The notes beneath the pieces are model-generated. The model saw only the letters and a list, made by a program, of their open reading frames with translations. It searched no databases and was not told the DNA's origin. 64,000 nucleotides of DNA from DATHWB01 sp040905965 (GTDB lineage Bacteria; Actinomycetota; Acidimicrobiia; Spongiisociales; ZC4RG35), in contig JBBDQP010000110.1 in assembly GCA_040905965.1 (NCBI GenBank), positions 1 to 64,000 of the forward strand. Reading direction: 5' to 3'. Positions 1 to 8,376 of this stretch are shown here, one piece after another. Numbering within the stretch: position 1 is the first letter of the stretch; every line of letters starts with the position of its first letter. The position numbers and the translations under genes are program-made.

Positions 1-4
1 TTCG

Positions 5-1087
5 CTAAAAAGCGAGGATTTCGGCGACGTCGACCCAGGTGTGGCGGGCGATGGAGCTCTGGGCGGCGAGGCCCATCGCAACCGCCAGCATGCCGTCTTC
101 CAAGGTCACCTCGGGGGTGGCGCCGCTGCGGCACGTCTCGATGAAGTCGAGGTGTTCGAGTTGGCTCGACCCGTGATGGTGTCCCTCGTAGGTGATGCGG
201 TCGTCGTCGACATGGTGTTCTTCCGCCTCGCCGATGAAGTGGGTTCCGCGTCGCCCGATGCGGACGATCTTCTCAGGGAGGAACGCTTCGACCTTGCCTT
301 TCGACCCGACTGCGACGACCTCCTCCTGATTCTTGGTGGCCTCGGCGAACATGCACAGGTCGAGCATCGCCCTGACGCCCGTGTCGTACTCGACGATGAC
401 GTAGGCGTTGTCGAGGATGTCCGGAACTTCGCCGTCGTAGGACTCGTCGAGATGATTCACGTCCTGCCCGCCGGACGCCACGACGCGCACGGGGTTGCCT
501 GGGACGATCTCGTTCATGAGGTCGAAGAAGTGACAGCACTTCTCGACCATCGTCCCCCCGCTGTTTCGGTTGAACCGATTCCAGCCGCCGACTTTGCGGA
601 GGAACGGAAACCGGTGCTCACGAATTGCCACCATCCGCAGCTCTCCCACCGTTCCGTCTTTCACTTCCCGGATGAGGCGGGTCACGGGCGGCATGTAGCG
701 GTACTCGAGCCCAACCCAGGTGATCGCACTGCGGTTCTTCGACCACTCGATCACACGGCGGCAGTCCTCGATCGTGATGCAGAGCGGCTTTTCTACGAGG
801 ATGTGGAGGTCGGTGGCCATCGCATCCGCAAGCACATCGACGTGGGTGTGGTTCGGCGTGGCGATCACCACCGCGTCAACCAGACCGGAACCGAGCAGAT
901 CCCGATGGTCCTCGAACTCCACTGCGCCGTCGGTGAGGGTGTGGGCGGCCGCCCGGCTTTCCGGATGTGGATCGGAGTAGGCGGCGACGACTGCCCCCGG
1001 TATGTGGTTGACGTTTTCGATGTGTTCGACACCCATCATCCCGGTGCCGATGACGCCGTAGCGGAACGGCGCTGCGGTATCAGCCAT
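5..1087 (-). CDS. Gfo/Idh/MocA family NAD(P)-dependent oxidoreductase
   Basis: This 360-residue protein is a cytosolic NAD(P)-dependent dehydrogenase of the Gfo/Idh/MocA family, which oxidises or reduces sugars, inositols and related polyols. The N-terminus carries the Rossmann motif GVIGTGMMG (residues 11-19) and the family EKP motif at 99-101; the second domain has EKCCHFFD near 182-189, where Lys and His would be catalytic. Length is normal for the family. The ATG at 1087 follows a GGAGG ribosome binding site. It is divergent from the aldo/keto reductase at 1149, so the two may share a substrate class. The actual substrate cannot be read from the sequence. Confidence 0.9.
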   Translation of the reverse strand: MADTAAPFRYGVIGTGMMGVEHIENVNHIPGAVVAAYSDPHPESRAAAHTLTDGAVEFEDHRDLLGSGLVDAVVIATPNHTHVDVLADAMATDLHILVEKPLCITIEDCRRVIEWSKNRSAITWVGLEYRYMPPVTRLIREVKDGTVGELRMVAIREHRFPFLRKVGGWNRFNRNSGGTMVEKCCHFFDLMNEIVPGNPVRVVASGGQDVNHLDESYDGEVPDILDNAYVIVEYDTGVRAMLDLCMFAEATKNQEEVVAVGSKGKVEAFLPEKIVRIGRRGTHFIGEAEEHHVDDDRITYEGHHHGSSQLEHLDFIETCRSGATPEVTLEDGMLAVAMGLAAQSSIARHTWVDVAEILAF

Positions 1088-1115
1088 GGCGAAAACCTCC
1101 GATTGGCCCTCACAC

Positions 1116-1152
1116 TAGGGTCGGGTCGATGACAGGAACGACGGGATCGTGA
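1116..1152 (+). promoter_or_regulatory. Candidate leaderless promoter and 7-codon leader ORF before the aldo/keto reductase
   Basis: TAGGGT at 1116-1121 is followed after 7 nt by an ATG (1129). That ATG opens a seven-codon ORF (MTGTTGS) whose TGA at 1150-1152 overlaps the GTG start of the reductase at 1149 as GTGA. The spacing matches the leaderless promoters elsewhere in the window. Whether the mini-ORF is translated is inference. Confidence 0.4.
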
Positions 1153-2048
1153 CCCTCCAAATCAGCGCGCCGCGAGTTCTCGGACCCCTCGGCGAGGTTG
1201 GTCCGCTGGCCTACGGCCATTGGCGATTCGTGGGTCACGACCTGTCGACGGCAACTCGCCTCATCGAGGTGGCCCTCGATGCCGGGATGAACCTCATGGA
1301 CACGGCCGACGTCTACGGGCTCGACTGGGGCGGGACGGCGTTCGGCCAGGCGGAAGAGCTGCTTGGTCGCGTCCTGGCTGCCACTCCGGGGCTGCGCGAC
1401 CGGATGGTGCTTGCGACGAAGGGTGGCATCGCGCCGCCGGTTCCCTATGACTCGTCCCCTGCCTATTTGTCGCAGGCACTCGATGCTTCGCTCCGCCGCC
1501 TGCAGACGAGCCATATCGACGTGTATCAGATTCATCGACCCGACATGTACAGCCATCCTGCGGATGTCGCCGCAGTGCTCGACGGGTTCATCGACGCGGG
1601 CAAAGTCAGAGCCGTCGGCGTTTCGAATCACACCCCTGCCCAGGTCGACGCCCTCATCGCGCATCTCCGGCATGATCTCGTGACCGTTCAGCCGCAGTAC
1701 TCGGTGTCGCACCTTCAGCCCCAGCGTGACGGCACCCTCGATCAGGCGATGCGGATCGGTGCGGTCCCGTTGGCGTGGTCGCCGCTGAGTGGCGGCAGCG
1801 TCGTAACAGGGGAGGGCATTCGCACCGAGCTGGCGGTTGCGCTCGATCGTCTTGCCGACCGCGAGGGTGTCGACCGAGCGTCGATCGCCCTGGCCTTTGT
1901 GCTGGCGCACCCCTCGCGCCCGGTGGCGATCGTCGGATCACAGAACCCTGAGCGGATCGCCGCGAGTACGGCCGCGCTCGCGGTGAATCTCGATCGCAAC
2001 GACGTCTACGACCTGATCCAGGCTTCTGAAGGCCAGCCACTTCCCTGA
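1149..2048 (+). CDS. Aldo/keto reductase
   Basis: This 299-residue cytosolic protein is an NADPH-type aldo/keto reductase with a TIM-barrel fold. The catalytic tetrad is recognisable as Asp51, Tyr56 (in TADVYG), Lys91 (in ATKGG) and His129 (in QIHRPD). The C-terminal half carries the usual cofactor-binding stretch ending in the VGSQNPERI region. The start is GTG; no better in-frame ATG exists upstream, and a seven-codon leader ORF ends in a GTGA overlap with it. The LLM oxidoreductase follows after 15 nt, so the two are probably co-transcribed. The substrate is unknown. Confidence 0.9.
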   Translation: MTLQISAPRVLGPLGEVGPLAYGHWRFVGHDLSTATRLIEVALDAGMNLMDTADVYGLDWGGTAFGQAEELLGRVLAATPGLRDRMVLATKGGIAPPVPYDSSPAYLSQALDASLRRLQTSHIDVYQIHRPDMYSHPADVAAVLDGFIDAGKVRAVGVSNHTPAQVDALIAHLRHDLVTVQPQYSVSHLQPQRDGTLDQAMRIGAVPLAWSPLSGGSVVTGEGIRTELAVALDRLADREGVDRASIALAFVLAHPSRPVAIVGSQNPERIAASTAALAVNLDRNDVYDLIQASEGQPLP

Positions 2049-2063
2049 CCGAGAGGACCAACA

Positions 2064-3134
2064 ATGACAATGGAGATCGCCTGGTTCGGTGCCCTGTGCG
2101 ACGACGACTACGAGTTCTTGGGTGTGCCGGATCCGGCCTTGGCGAGTTCTTGGGAGCACTGCCGTGACATCGTGCAGACGGCCGACCGACTCGGGTTCGA
2201 CAACATCCTTCTCCCGAGTGGGTACGAACTGGGCGTCGACACCACCACGTTCGCTTCAGCGATCGCCACGCACACGGACCGGATCAACCTCTTGGTGGCC
2301 GTTCGGATGGGGGAGACCTGGCTGCCGCAACTCGCCAAGCAGATGGCATCGATCGATCAGATGGCCGGCGGGCGCCTCACCATCAACATCATCTCCTCGG
2401 ACATCCCCGGACAGAAACTGGAGTCGGCTCCGCGATATCAGAGGACGATCGAATGGATGCAGGTCCTCCGCGCCTTTCTGAATGGCGAGTCGGTCGACTT
2501 CCACGGCGAATTCGTCGACCTCACTCTCGATCCTGCTCGGATACAAACTGTCTCGGGCGAGTGTCCTCCCTTCTACTTCGGCGGGTTCAGCGATGACGCC
2601 AAGGAAGTGGCGGCGAAGGAGGCCGACGTGTTCCTCACTTGGCCGGACACCGTCGCCGCCGTCGGCCAGACCGCGCAGGAGATGCGCGACCGGGCAGCCA
2701 CGCACGGCCGGGACCTCCTCATCGGTCTCCGGAGTCACGTGATCGTGAGGGAGACCGAGGCGGAGGCGAAGGCTGCCGCTGACGCCCTGATCTCCAAACT
2801 CGATCCGGAGATCGGTGCGGCGATCCGCGGGAAGAGCCTGGATGCGGCATCGGTCGGTGTCCAACGTCAGGCTGCACTCCGTGAGAGCGCCGACGAGTCC
2901 GGGTACGCCGAACCGAATCTCTGGACCGGTATCGGCAAAGCGCGCTCCGGTGCGGGTGCGGCGATCGTGGGCAACCCCGATCAGGTCGTCGAGAAGATCG
3001 AGGCGTACACCGAGGCAGGCGTGTCGGCATTCATCCTGAGCGGCTACACGCACACTGCGGAGGCTCAGAGATTCGCCGAGATGGTCTTGCCCCGCCTCGA
3101 CCACGCCAAGATCCACGACTCGGTGGTTCCGTGA
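2064..3134 (+). CDS. LLM-class flavin-dependent oxidoreductase (SsuD-like)
   Basis: This 356-residue protein belongs to the bacterial luciferase-like monooxygenase class, closest in appearance to the FMNH2-dependent alkanesulfonate monooxygenase SsuD branch. The family pattern of a TIM barrel with LAKQMASIDQMAGGRL near residues 92-107 and the following NIISSD is visible, as is the C-terminal GNPDQVVEKIEAY region. No flavin reductase or sulfonate transporter gene is adjacent, so a sulfonate role is not supported by context. It lies 15 nt after the aldo/keto reductase, with a purine-rich ribosome binding site, and the two probably form an operon. The reaction is unknown. Confidence 0.85.
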   Translation: MTMEIAWFGALCDDDYEFLGVPDPALASSWEHCRDIVQTADRLGFDNILLPSGYELGVDTTTFASAIATHTDRINLLVAVRMGETWLPQLAKQMASIDQMAGGRLTINIISSDIPGQKLESAPRYQRTIEWMQVLRAFLNGESVDFHGEFVDLTLDPARIQTVSGECPPFYFGGFSDDAKEVAAKEADVFLTWPDTVAAVGQTAQEMRDRAATHGRDLLIGLRSHVIVRETEAEAKAAADALISKLDPEIGAAIRGKSLDAASVGVQRQAALRESADESGYAEPNLWTGIGKARSGAGAAIVGNPDQVVEKIEAYTEAGVSAFILSGYTHTAEAQRFAEMVLPRLDHAKIHDSVVP

Positions 3135-3255
3135 CGGTCCTTCGATTCGGCTGCCGGTCCTCGGCAGGTCTCGCGCCTGAGCACGCGGTCAGGGCGGCCT
3201 GGGGCTTCGGCACGCTGACGGTGCTGTGGGCCGCGCGTCGGACGGTCCGATCCTG

Positions 3256-3729
3256 ATGCGCAGGGCGGCGGTCGTCACAATCAGCGACGGTGTGAGCGCA
3301 GGTACGAGACAAGACGCCTCAGGCGAGGCGCTGGCGCGGATGCTGGCGGACGAGCAATTCGATGTTGTCCACCGCAGGGTCGTGGCGGACGAGGCGGGGA
3401 TGATCGCGATGACTCTTCGCGGTCTCATCGACGACGTCAGTCTGGTGGTCACTACCGGTGGGACCGGCTTCGGCCCTCGCGATGTCACGCCGGAGGCAAC
3501 CCTGCAGGTGATCGAGAAGCAGGCACCCGGCCTGGCCATGTTGATGCTGGTCAAGGGTATCGAATCGACGCCCATGGCTGCTTTGTCCCGTGGCGTGGTT
3601 GGCGCTGCCGGCCGTACCCTCTTCGTCAATCTGCCGGGATCGCCGAAAGGTGCGACGGAGAATCTCTCGGCTCTCCTCCCGGTGATTCCCCACGCTCTCG
3701 ATCTCCTGGACGGCGACACGGAGCATTGA
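3256..3729 (+). CDS. MoaB/MogA family molybdopterin adenylyltransferase-like protein
   Basis: The protein (157 residues from the ATG at 3256) belongs to the MoaB/MogA family, which adenylates molybdopterin before molybdenum insertion. The signature TTGGTGFGPRDVTPEAT is present near residues 66-82, and the SRGVVG and NLPGSPKG motifs of the active-site rim follow. An in-frame GTG at 3226 would add ten poorly conserved residues; I prefer 3256, where the conserved fold begins. It precedes xdhC and a CoxG-like gene, a set typical of molybdenum hydroxylase maturation, although no molybdoenzyme subunit lies in the window. Confidence 0.88.
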   Translation: MRRAAVVTISDGVSAGTRQDASGEALARMLADEQFDVVHRRVVADEAGMIAMTLRGLIDDVSLVVTTGGTGFGPRDVTPEATLQVIEKQAPGLAMLMLVKGIESTPMAALSRGVVGAAGRTLFVNLPGSPKGATENLSALLPVIPHALDLLDGDTEH

Positions 3730-3741
3730 TCGCCCCGGAAG

Positions 3742-3747
3742 TAGGGT
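3742..3747 (+). promoter_or_regulatory. Leaderless-type -10 element of xdhC
   Basis: TAGGGT lies exactly 7 nt before the ATG at 3755. A transcript starting at the usual distance would begin at or next to the start codon. Confidence 0.5.
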
Positions 3748-3754
3748 TCGGACG

Positions 3755-4807
3755 ATGAACGATCCCGTTCTCGAGGCCGTGCGGTCGTGGACCGAGTCCG
3801 ATATCGCATTCGCGTTGGCCACTGTCGTGGGAGTACGCGGTTCGACATATCGGGGACTGGCTGCTCGTCAGCTCGTCGCGGCGGACGGCACGTCGGTCGG
3901 GACGGTATCGGGAGGCTGCCTCGACGCCGATCTGCGGGACGTGGCGGCCAGGGTGATCTCCTCGGGGCAGCCCGAGCAGGTCGAATTCGACCTCACCGCC
4001 GACGACGAAGCGATCTGGGGGTGGGGGGTCGGATGCAACGGCGCGACTGATCTTCTCGTCGAGCCTGCAGATTCGGCCGATCAGTTGGTCTCGATGATCA
4101 GTACGACGAGAAGCGAGGCTTTCTGTCTGGTGCACCCTGTCGCTGACGTGGCCGCCCGACGAATCGTGACCGCGCGGGATGCCTCGACCGATCCCATCGC
4201 GGTGGCGGCGAGGTCCGCACTCGACACGGGCAGGCACCGAGTGCAGGAGATCGAGGGCGTCACCCACCTGTTCGAAGTCGTTGGGGCTCCGCCTCGCCTT
4301 GTGATCTTCGGGGCAGGACACGACGCCGCCCCTCTCGTCGCCCAGGGGGCGATGCTCGGATTCCGAACGGTGGTGGTTGATGATCGCCGACAGTTCCTCA
4401 CCGCCGAGCGGTTTCCGGAAGCTCACGACCTGATTCATGCAGAACCCCGCGATCTGGCCCGTGCCGTTCGGCCGGATTCAAAGACGGCCGTGGTTCTGAT
4501 GTCGCACAACTACTTGCGGGACCTGGATGCGCTGGCCTCCGTGCTGGACACCGAGGTGGCCTACATCGGTGCGCTCGGCCCGGGAGAGCGACTGCAGCGC
4601 ATGCTCGACGATCTCGCAGCCCGAAATGTGGACGTCGCCGGCCACGACCTGGCAAAGATCCACGGCCCGGCCGGACTCGATATCGGGGCCGAGGGCCCGA
4701 CCGAGATCGCATGGTCGGTCATGGCCGAAGTCCTCGCGGTGATCCGAGGCAAAAGCGGGGGGTCGCTCCGCGCCCGGAAGGGCCCCGACGCTCTGCGGGT
4801 CGTTTGA
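3755..4807 (+). CDS. XdhC/CoxI family molybdenum-hydroxylase maturation protein
   Basis: This 350-residue protein has both halves of the XdhC/CoxI family. The N-terminal domain shows GVRGSTYR (27-33) and TVSGGCLD (50-57) followed by GWGVGCNGATDLL, and the C-terminal Rossmann domain opens with VIFGAGHD (183-190). In studied relatives XdhC binds sulfurated molybdenum cofactor and delivers it to xanthine dehydrogenase or CO-dehydrogenase-type enzymes in the cytosol. It lies between a MoaB-like gene and a CoxG-like gene, which supports that role. The target enzyme must be encoded elsewhere. Confidence 0.9.
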   Translation: MNDPVLEAVRSWTESDIAFALATVVGVRGSTYRGLAARQLVAADGTSVGTVSGGCLDADLRDVAARVISSGQPEQVEFDLTADDEAIWGWGVGCNGATDLLVEPADSADQLVSMISTTRSEAFCLVHPVADVAARRIVTARDASTDPIAVAARSALDTGRHRVQEIEGVTHLFEVVGAPPRLVIFGAGHDAAPLVAQGAMLGFRTVVVDDRRQFLTAERFPEAHDLIHAEPRDLARAVRPDSKTAVVLMSHNYLRDLDALASVLDTEVAYIGALGPGERLQRMLDDLAARNVDVAGHDLAKIHGPAGLDIGAEGPTEIAWSVMAEVLAVIRGKSGGSLRARKGPDALRVV

Positions 4808-4850
4808 TCGTCGGTCTACTCTCGATGCCCCGAATCGACGGAGAGCCGAG

Positions 4851-5402
4851 ATGAAGATCGAGAACGAATTCACCGTGTCGAGCCCCGTGAGCACGGTATG
4901 GGCTTTCTTCCAAGACGTGCCGTCTGTGGCCGAGTGCCTTCCTGGCGCCGAACTGACCGAGGACCGGGGAGACGGCAGCTACGCCGGGAAGGTGTCTGTG
5001 AAGCTCGGGCCTATGTCCGCCAACTTCGAAGGCGAGGCCACGGTCAGCCCTGACGAGGCGACCCGCTCGGGCACGATCGACGGCAAGGGCGCAGACCGGC
5101 GCGGAGGCAGCCGTGGCCAGGTCAAAGTCCAGTACCGCCTCGAAGAGGCGGGTACAGGGACGAAGGTGCAGATCGACGCCGATGTGACGTTGTCAGGCGC
5201 CGCCGCCCAGTTCGGTCGGACCGGGCTCATCAGCGAGATGTCGAACCGCCTGATCGACGACTTCGTCAGTTGTGTGGAAGGCAAGCTCGCCGCCGAAACC
5301 CCTGAGGCCGCCGCCGAGGTGAAGGCGGCCGACGTCAACGGGTTCGCCCTCTTCCTCGAGTCCCTCATCTCGTGGGTGAAGAAGCTGTTCACACGCCCAT
5401 AA
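4851..5402 (+). CDS. SRPBCC/CoxG-family protein
   Basis: This 183-residue protein is a START/SRPBCC fold protein of the CoxG (carbon monoxide dehydrogenase subunit G) family. The family pattern is visible in the N-terminal FTVSSPVSTVWAFFQD, in CLPGAEL near residue 30 and in the KVSVKLGP strand. A C-terminal extension ends in FLESLISWVKKLF, which could be a membrane-associating amphipathic helix, as expected for a CoxG that anchors CODH-type enzymes. The start is supported by GGAGAGCC just upstream. A nine-codon ORF from 4825 also ends in an ATGA overlap with this start. Confidence 0.82.
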   Translation: MKIENEFTVSSPVSTVWAFFQDVPSVAECLPGAELTEDRGDGSYAGKVSVKLGPMSANFEGEATVSPDEATRSGTIDGKGADRRGGSRGQVKVQYRLEEAGTGTKVQIDADVTLSGAAAQFGRTGLISEMSNRLIDDFVSCVEGKLAAETPEAAAEVKAADVNGFALFLESLISWVKKLFTRP

Positions 5403-5435
5403 CTCTCTCGACTGGTCGCGTACCCAGGGTTTGTC

Positions 5436-5455
5436 ACCACCCGTACGGTGGTTTT
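5436..5455 (+). terminator. Rho-independent terminator after the CoxG-like gene
   Basis: ACCACC (5436-5441) pairs with GGTGGT (5447-5452) around a CGTAC loop, followed by TTTT. It lies 34 nt after the stop codon and would end the moaB-xdhC-coxG transcript. Confidence 0.65.
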
Positions 5456-5529
5456 CGCGCATGAGTTCGGAAGTGACACGAGTCCGGGAGTGATCATGGG
5501 TCCCGGGATCCAGCCGCTCGATCAGGCGG

Positions 5530-8244
5530 TCAGCGGGTCCATGGCGGGCTCGACGAGGCGTCGATGCCGAAGCGGTCGGCGGCTGCACGTGTGACCTCTC
5601 CATCGATCGCGCCTTGACGGAACAGCGCCGACAGCACCGCGTACGCCACGTGGGCGGCGTCGGTCTCGAAGAACCGGCGCAGAGCCCGGCGGGTGTCGGA
5701 GCGTCCGAAGCCGTCGGTTCCGAGGACGACGAAGTCGCCCGGCACCCAGCGGCCGATCTGGTCAGGCACCATCCGCATGAAGTCGGTGACGGCGATCTTG
5801 GGCCCGTCGATCCCGGAAAGCGTGGAGGTCACCATCGGCTGGCGGGGTTCTTCTGTGGGGTTGAGCAGGTTCCACCGCTCGACCGCCATGGCTTCTTCCC
5901 TCAGGTTCTTGTACGAGGTCACCGACCACAGTTCCACACCGATCCCGAACTCGTCTGCGAGGACGGACTGCGCTTCCCGTGCTGCCAAGTTGGCCGTACC
6001 TGAGAACAGGATCGCCGCATCGGTCCGCTGTCCGTCGGGGGCCGGCGCCCACCGGTAGATCCCATCGAGGATGCCTTGATGAACGTCGACCGGTTTCGGG
6101 GGTTGGACGTAGTTCTCGTTGTAGGCGGTGAGGTAGTAGTAGACGTCTTCGCCCTCGCCGTACATCCGCTGGATTCCGTCTTCGATGATCGTGCCCATCT
6201 CGTAGGCGAAGGCCGGGTCGTATGCCCGACACACCGGTACGACCGACGAGAGGATCAGCGAGTGACCGTCTTGGTGTTGCAGCCCTTCGCCCTGCAGCGT
6301 GGTGCGACCGGCAGTCGCGCCGATCAGGAAACCACGGGCCCGAGCATCGGCGGCCGCCCACAGGAGGTCGCCCACGCGCTGCCAGCCGAACATCGAGTAG
6401 TAGATGTAGAAGGGAACCAGGGGAACCCCGCGAGTGGCGTACGACGTCGCCGCCGCCAGCCATGACGCGGTCGATCCTGCTTCTGTGATTCCTTCTTCGA
6501 GGATCTGGCCGTCCTTGCCCTCGATATACGCCAGAAGCATGGCGGCGTCGACCGACTCGTAGAGCTGTCCCTGCGAGGCGTAGATCTTGAGTTCCCGGAA
6601 GAGCGAGTCCATCCCGAATGTCCGTGCCTCGTCCGGGACGATCGGGACCACTTTCGGGCCGAAGTTCTCGGCGCGGGCCATGTTTCGCAACAACCGGGTG
6701 AACGCGGTCGTCGTCGATGCTTCGGCTTTCCCGGAGCCTTGGTAGGCCTCGGTGAAGACCTCAGGCTTCGGGAGATCGAGCGGCACCCGGACCACGGTGC
6801 TTCGGGAGGGAAGCGGGCCGTTGAGGGCGGCCCGTCGACCCATCAGGTAGTCATGTTCCGGTGTGCCTGGTTCCGGCCGGAAGTACGGGGGGTCGTTGTC
6901 ACCTTGGAGGGACTCCTCGGGAATTTCGTCTTCGAGGTGGAGTCGGGCCCGCAATTCCATGAGCTGCTTGTTGGTGAGCTCCTTGATCTGATGGGTGGCG
7001 TTGCGACCTTCGACGTCTGGCCCCAGGGTCCAGCCTTTGATCGTCTTGGTCAGGATCACGGTTGGCGCACCCTCAAGTGATGTGGCTGCCTGATATGCAG
7101 CGAAGACTTTGCGGGCGTCGTGACCGCCGCGGCGCAGGTCCCAGACCTCGTCGTCTGTGAGGTGTTCGACGAGTGCCCGTGCCCGCGGATCCTTGCCGAA
7201 GAAGTGCTCTCGCACGTAGGCGCCGTTTTCGGCCTTGTAGCGCTGGTATTCGCCGTCGACGGTGCCGTTCATCACTTCCACCAGAGCCCCGTCGTGATCG
7301 GCGTCGAGGAGCGGATCCCAGTTCCCTCCCCAGATCACCTTGATCACGTTCCATCCGGCGCCGCGGAAGATGGCCTCCAATTCCTGGATGATCTTGCCGT
7401 TCCCTCGCACCGGTCCATCGAGCCTCTGCAGGTTGCAGTTGATGACCCAAGTCAGGTTGTCGAGTCCTTCGCGTGCCCCAAGCGAGATACTTCCGAGGCT
7501 CTCGGGCTCGTCGACTTCGCCGTCTCCGATGAAACACCAGACTCTGGAGTCCGAGGTGTCGTCGAGCCCCCGGTTGTGCAGGTACTTGTTGAACCGTGCC
7601 TGGTAGATCGAATTGATCGGTCCGAGTCCCATCGAGACCGTCGGGTACTCCCAAAAGTCGGGCATGAGCCGCGGATGGGGATACGACGAGAGCCCCCCGT
7701 TACCGATCTCCGTTCGGAAGTTGTCGAGTTGCGCCTCGTCGAGTCGACCTTCGAGGAACGCCCTGGCATAGATGCCGGGGGCGGCATGGCCTTGGATGTA
7801 GACGGCGTCGCCCGGCGAGCCGTCTGCTTTTCCCCGGAAGAAGTGGTTGAACCCCACCTCGTACAGCAGGGCAGAGGACGCGAACGTTGACAGGTGGCCG
7901 CCGATGCCTTTCGCCTCGTTGTTCGCCTTGATGACCATGACGGCGGCGTTCCAGCGGATGAAGCGGCGAATGCGCTTTTCGAGCCACTCGTCGCCCGGGT
8001 AGGCGGGCTCTTCTTCGACCGGGATCGTGTTGATATAGGGGGTCGAGACCGACCCTGGCACCCCGAGTGCTCGCTGGTGGGCGCGCTCGGATAGTTTCGC
8101 CATGAGAAAGCGTCCGCGCACTTCCCCCTGATGGGCGACCACCGCATCCAGCGAGTCGATCCATTCCTGGGTCTCGGTCGGATCCGAATCGTGGAGCTGG
8201 TGAACGAAGCCGTCGATGTAGGTGAGCTGGGGCTTGCGGTCCAT
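5530..8244 (-). CDS. aceE: Pyruvate dehydrogenase E1 component, homodimeric type
   Basis: At 904 residues this is a full-length homodimeric AceE, the thiamine-diphosphate-dependent decarboxylase of the pyruvate dehydrogenase complex, which feeds acetyl groups from pyruvate to the lipoyl E2. The ThDP/Mg motif runs from GDGEVDE (240-246) to NCNLQRLDGPV (269-279). The central transketolase domain and the C-terminal domain ending near the GTDGFGRSD motif are intact. Neither E2 nor E3 is adjacent, so this is an orphan locus, as is common in Actinobacteria. The ATG at 8244 sits 6 nt after a TAGGCT -10 element, implying a leaderless mRNA. Confidence 0.96.
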   Translation of the reverse strand: MDRKPQLTYIDGFVHQLHDSDPTETQEWIDSLDAVVAHQGEVRGRFLMAKLSERAHQRALGVPGSVSTPYINTIPVEEEPAYPGDEWLEKRIRRFIRWNAAVMVIKANNEAKGIGGHLSTFASSALLYEVGFNHFFRGKADGSPGDAVYIQGHAAPGIYARAFLEGRLDEAQLDNFRTEIGNGGLSSYPHPRLMPDFWEYPTVSMGLGPINSIYQARFNKYLHNRGLDDTSDSRVWCFIGDGEVDEPESLGSISLGAREGLDNLTWVINCNLQRLDGPVRGNGKIIQELEAIFRGAGWNVIKVIWGGNWDPLLDADHDGALVEVMNGTVDGEYQRYKAENGAYVREHFFGKDPRARALVEHLTDDEVWDLRRGGHDARKVFAAYQAATSLEGAPTVILTKTIKGWTLGPDVEGRNATHQIKELTNKQLMELRARLHLEDEIPEESLQGDNDPPYFRPEPGTPEHDYLMGRRAALNGPLPSRSTVVRVPLDLPKPEVFTEAYQGSGKAEASTTTAFTRLLRNMARAENFGPKVVPIVPDEARTFGMDSLFRELKIYASQGQLYESVDAAMLLAYIEGKDGQILEEGITEAGSTASWLAAATSYATRGVPLVPFYIYYSMFGWQRVGDLLWAAADARARGFLIGATAGRTTLQGEGLQHQDGHSLILSSVVPVCRAYDPAFAYEMGTIIEDGIQRMYGEGEDVYYYLTAYNENYVQPPKPVDVHQGILDGIYRWAPAPDGQRTDAAILFSGTANLAAREAQSVLADEFGIGVELWSVTSYKNLREEAMAVERWNLLNPTEEPRQPMVTSTLSGIDGPKIAVTDFMRMVPDQIGRWVPGDFVVLGTDGFGRSDTRRALRRFFETDAAHVAYAVLSALFRQGAIDGEVTRAAADRFGIDASSSPPWTR

Positions 8245-8250
8245 GGGACG

Positions 8251-8256
8251 AGCCTA
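8251..8256 (-). promoter_or_regulatory. Leaderless-type -10 element of aceE
   Basis: Read on the minus strand, TAGGCT is followed by CGTCCC and then the ATG at 8244. The 6-nt spacing matches the other leaderless signals. Confidence 0.45.
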
Positions 8257-8327
8257 CCCAAACCTCGAACTGTGCCCCTAGAGGCAGGAGCCCTTATGTT
8301 GCGCTGACGTCCGCCGACGGGGAACTT

Positions 8328-8373
8328 TGCCCGAACCCCCCGGAGTATCCCCTTCCTCCGGGGCGTTCGGGCA
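8328..8373 (-). terminator. Long two-part hairpin after the alpha/beta hydrolase
   Basis: TGCCCGAAC (8328-8336) pairs with GTTCGGGCA (8365-8373), and inside it CCCCGGAG pairs with CTCCGGGG. It starts 4 nt beyond the stop of the minus-strand hydrolase. There is no T-run, so it is a terminator or transcript-end stabiliser of the type lacking a U tract. Confidence 0.5.
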
Positions 8374-8376
8374 GGT

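Noticed and set aside
41..1132. Plus-strand frame opposite the Gfo/Idh/MocA gene
   Set aside because: A typical high-GC antisense shadow; the minus-strand protein has full family motifs and a ribosome binding site.
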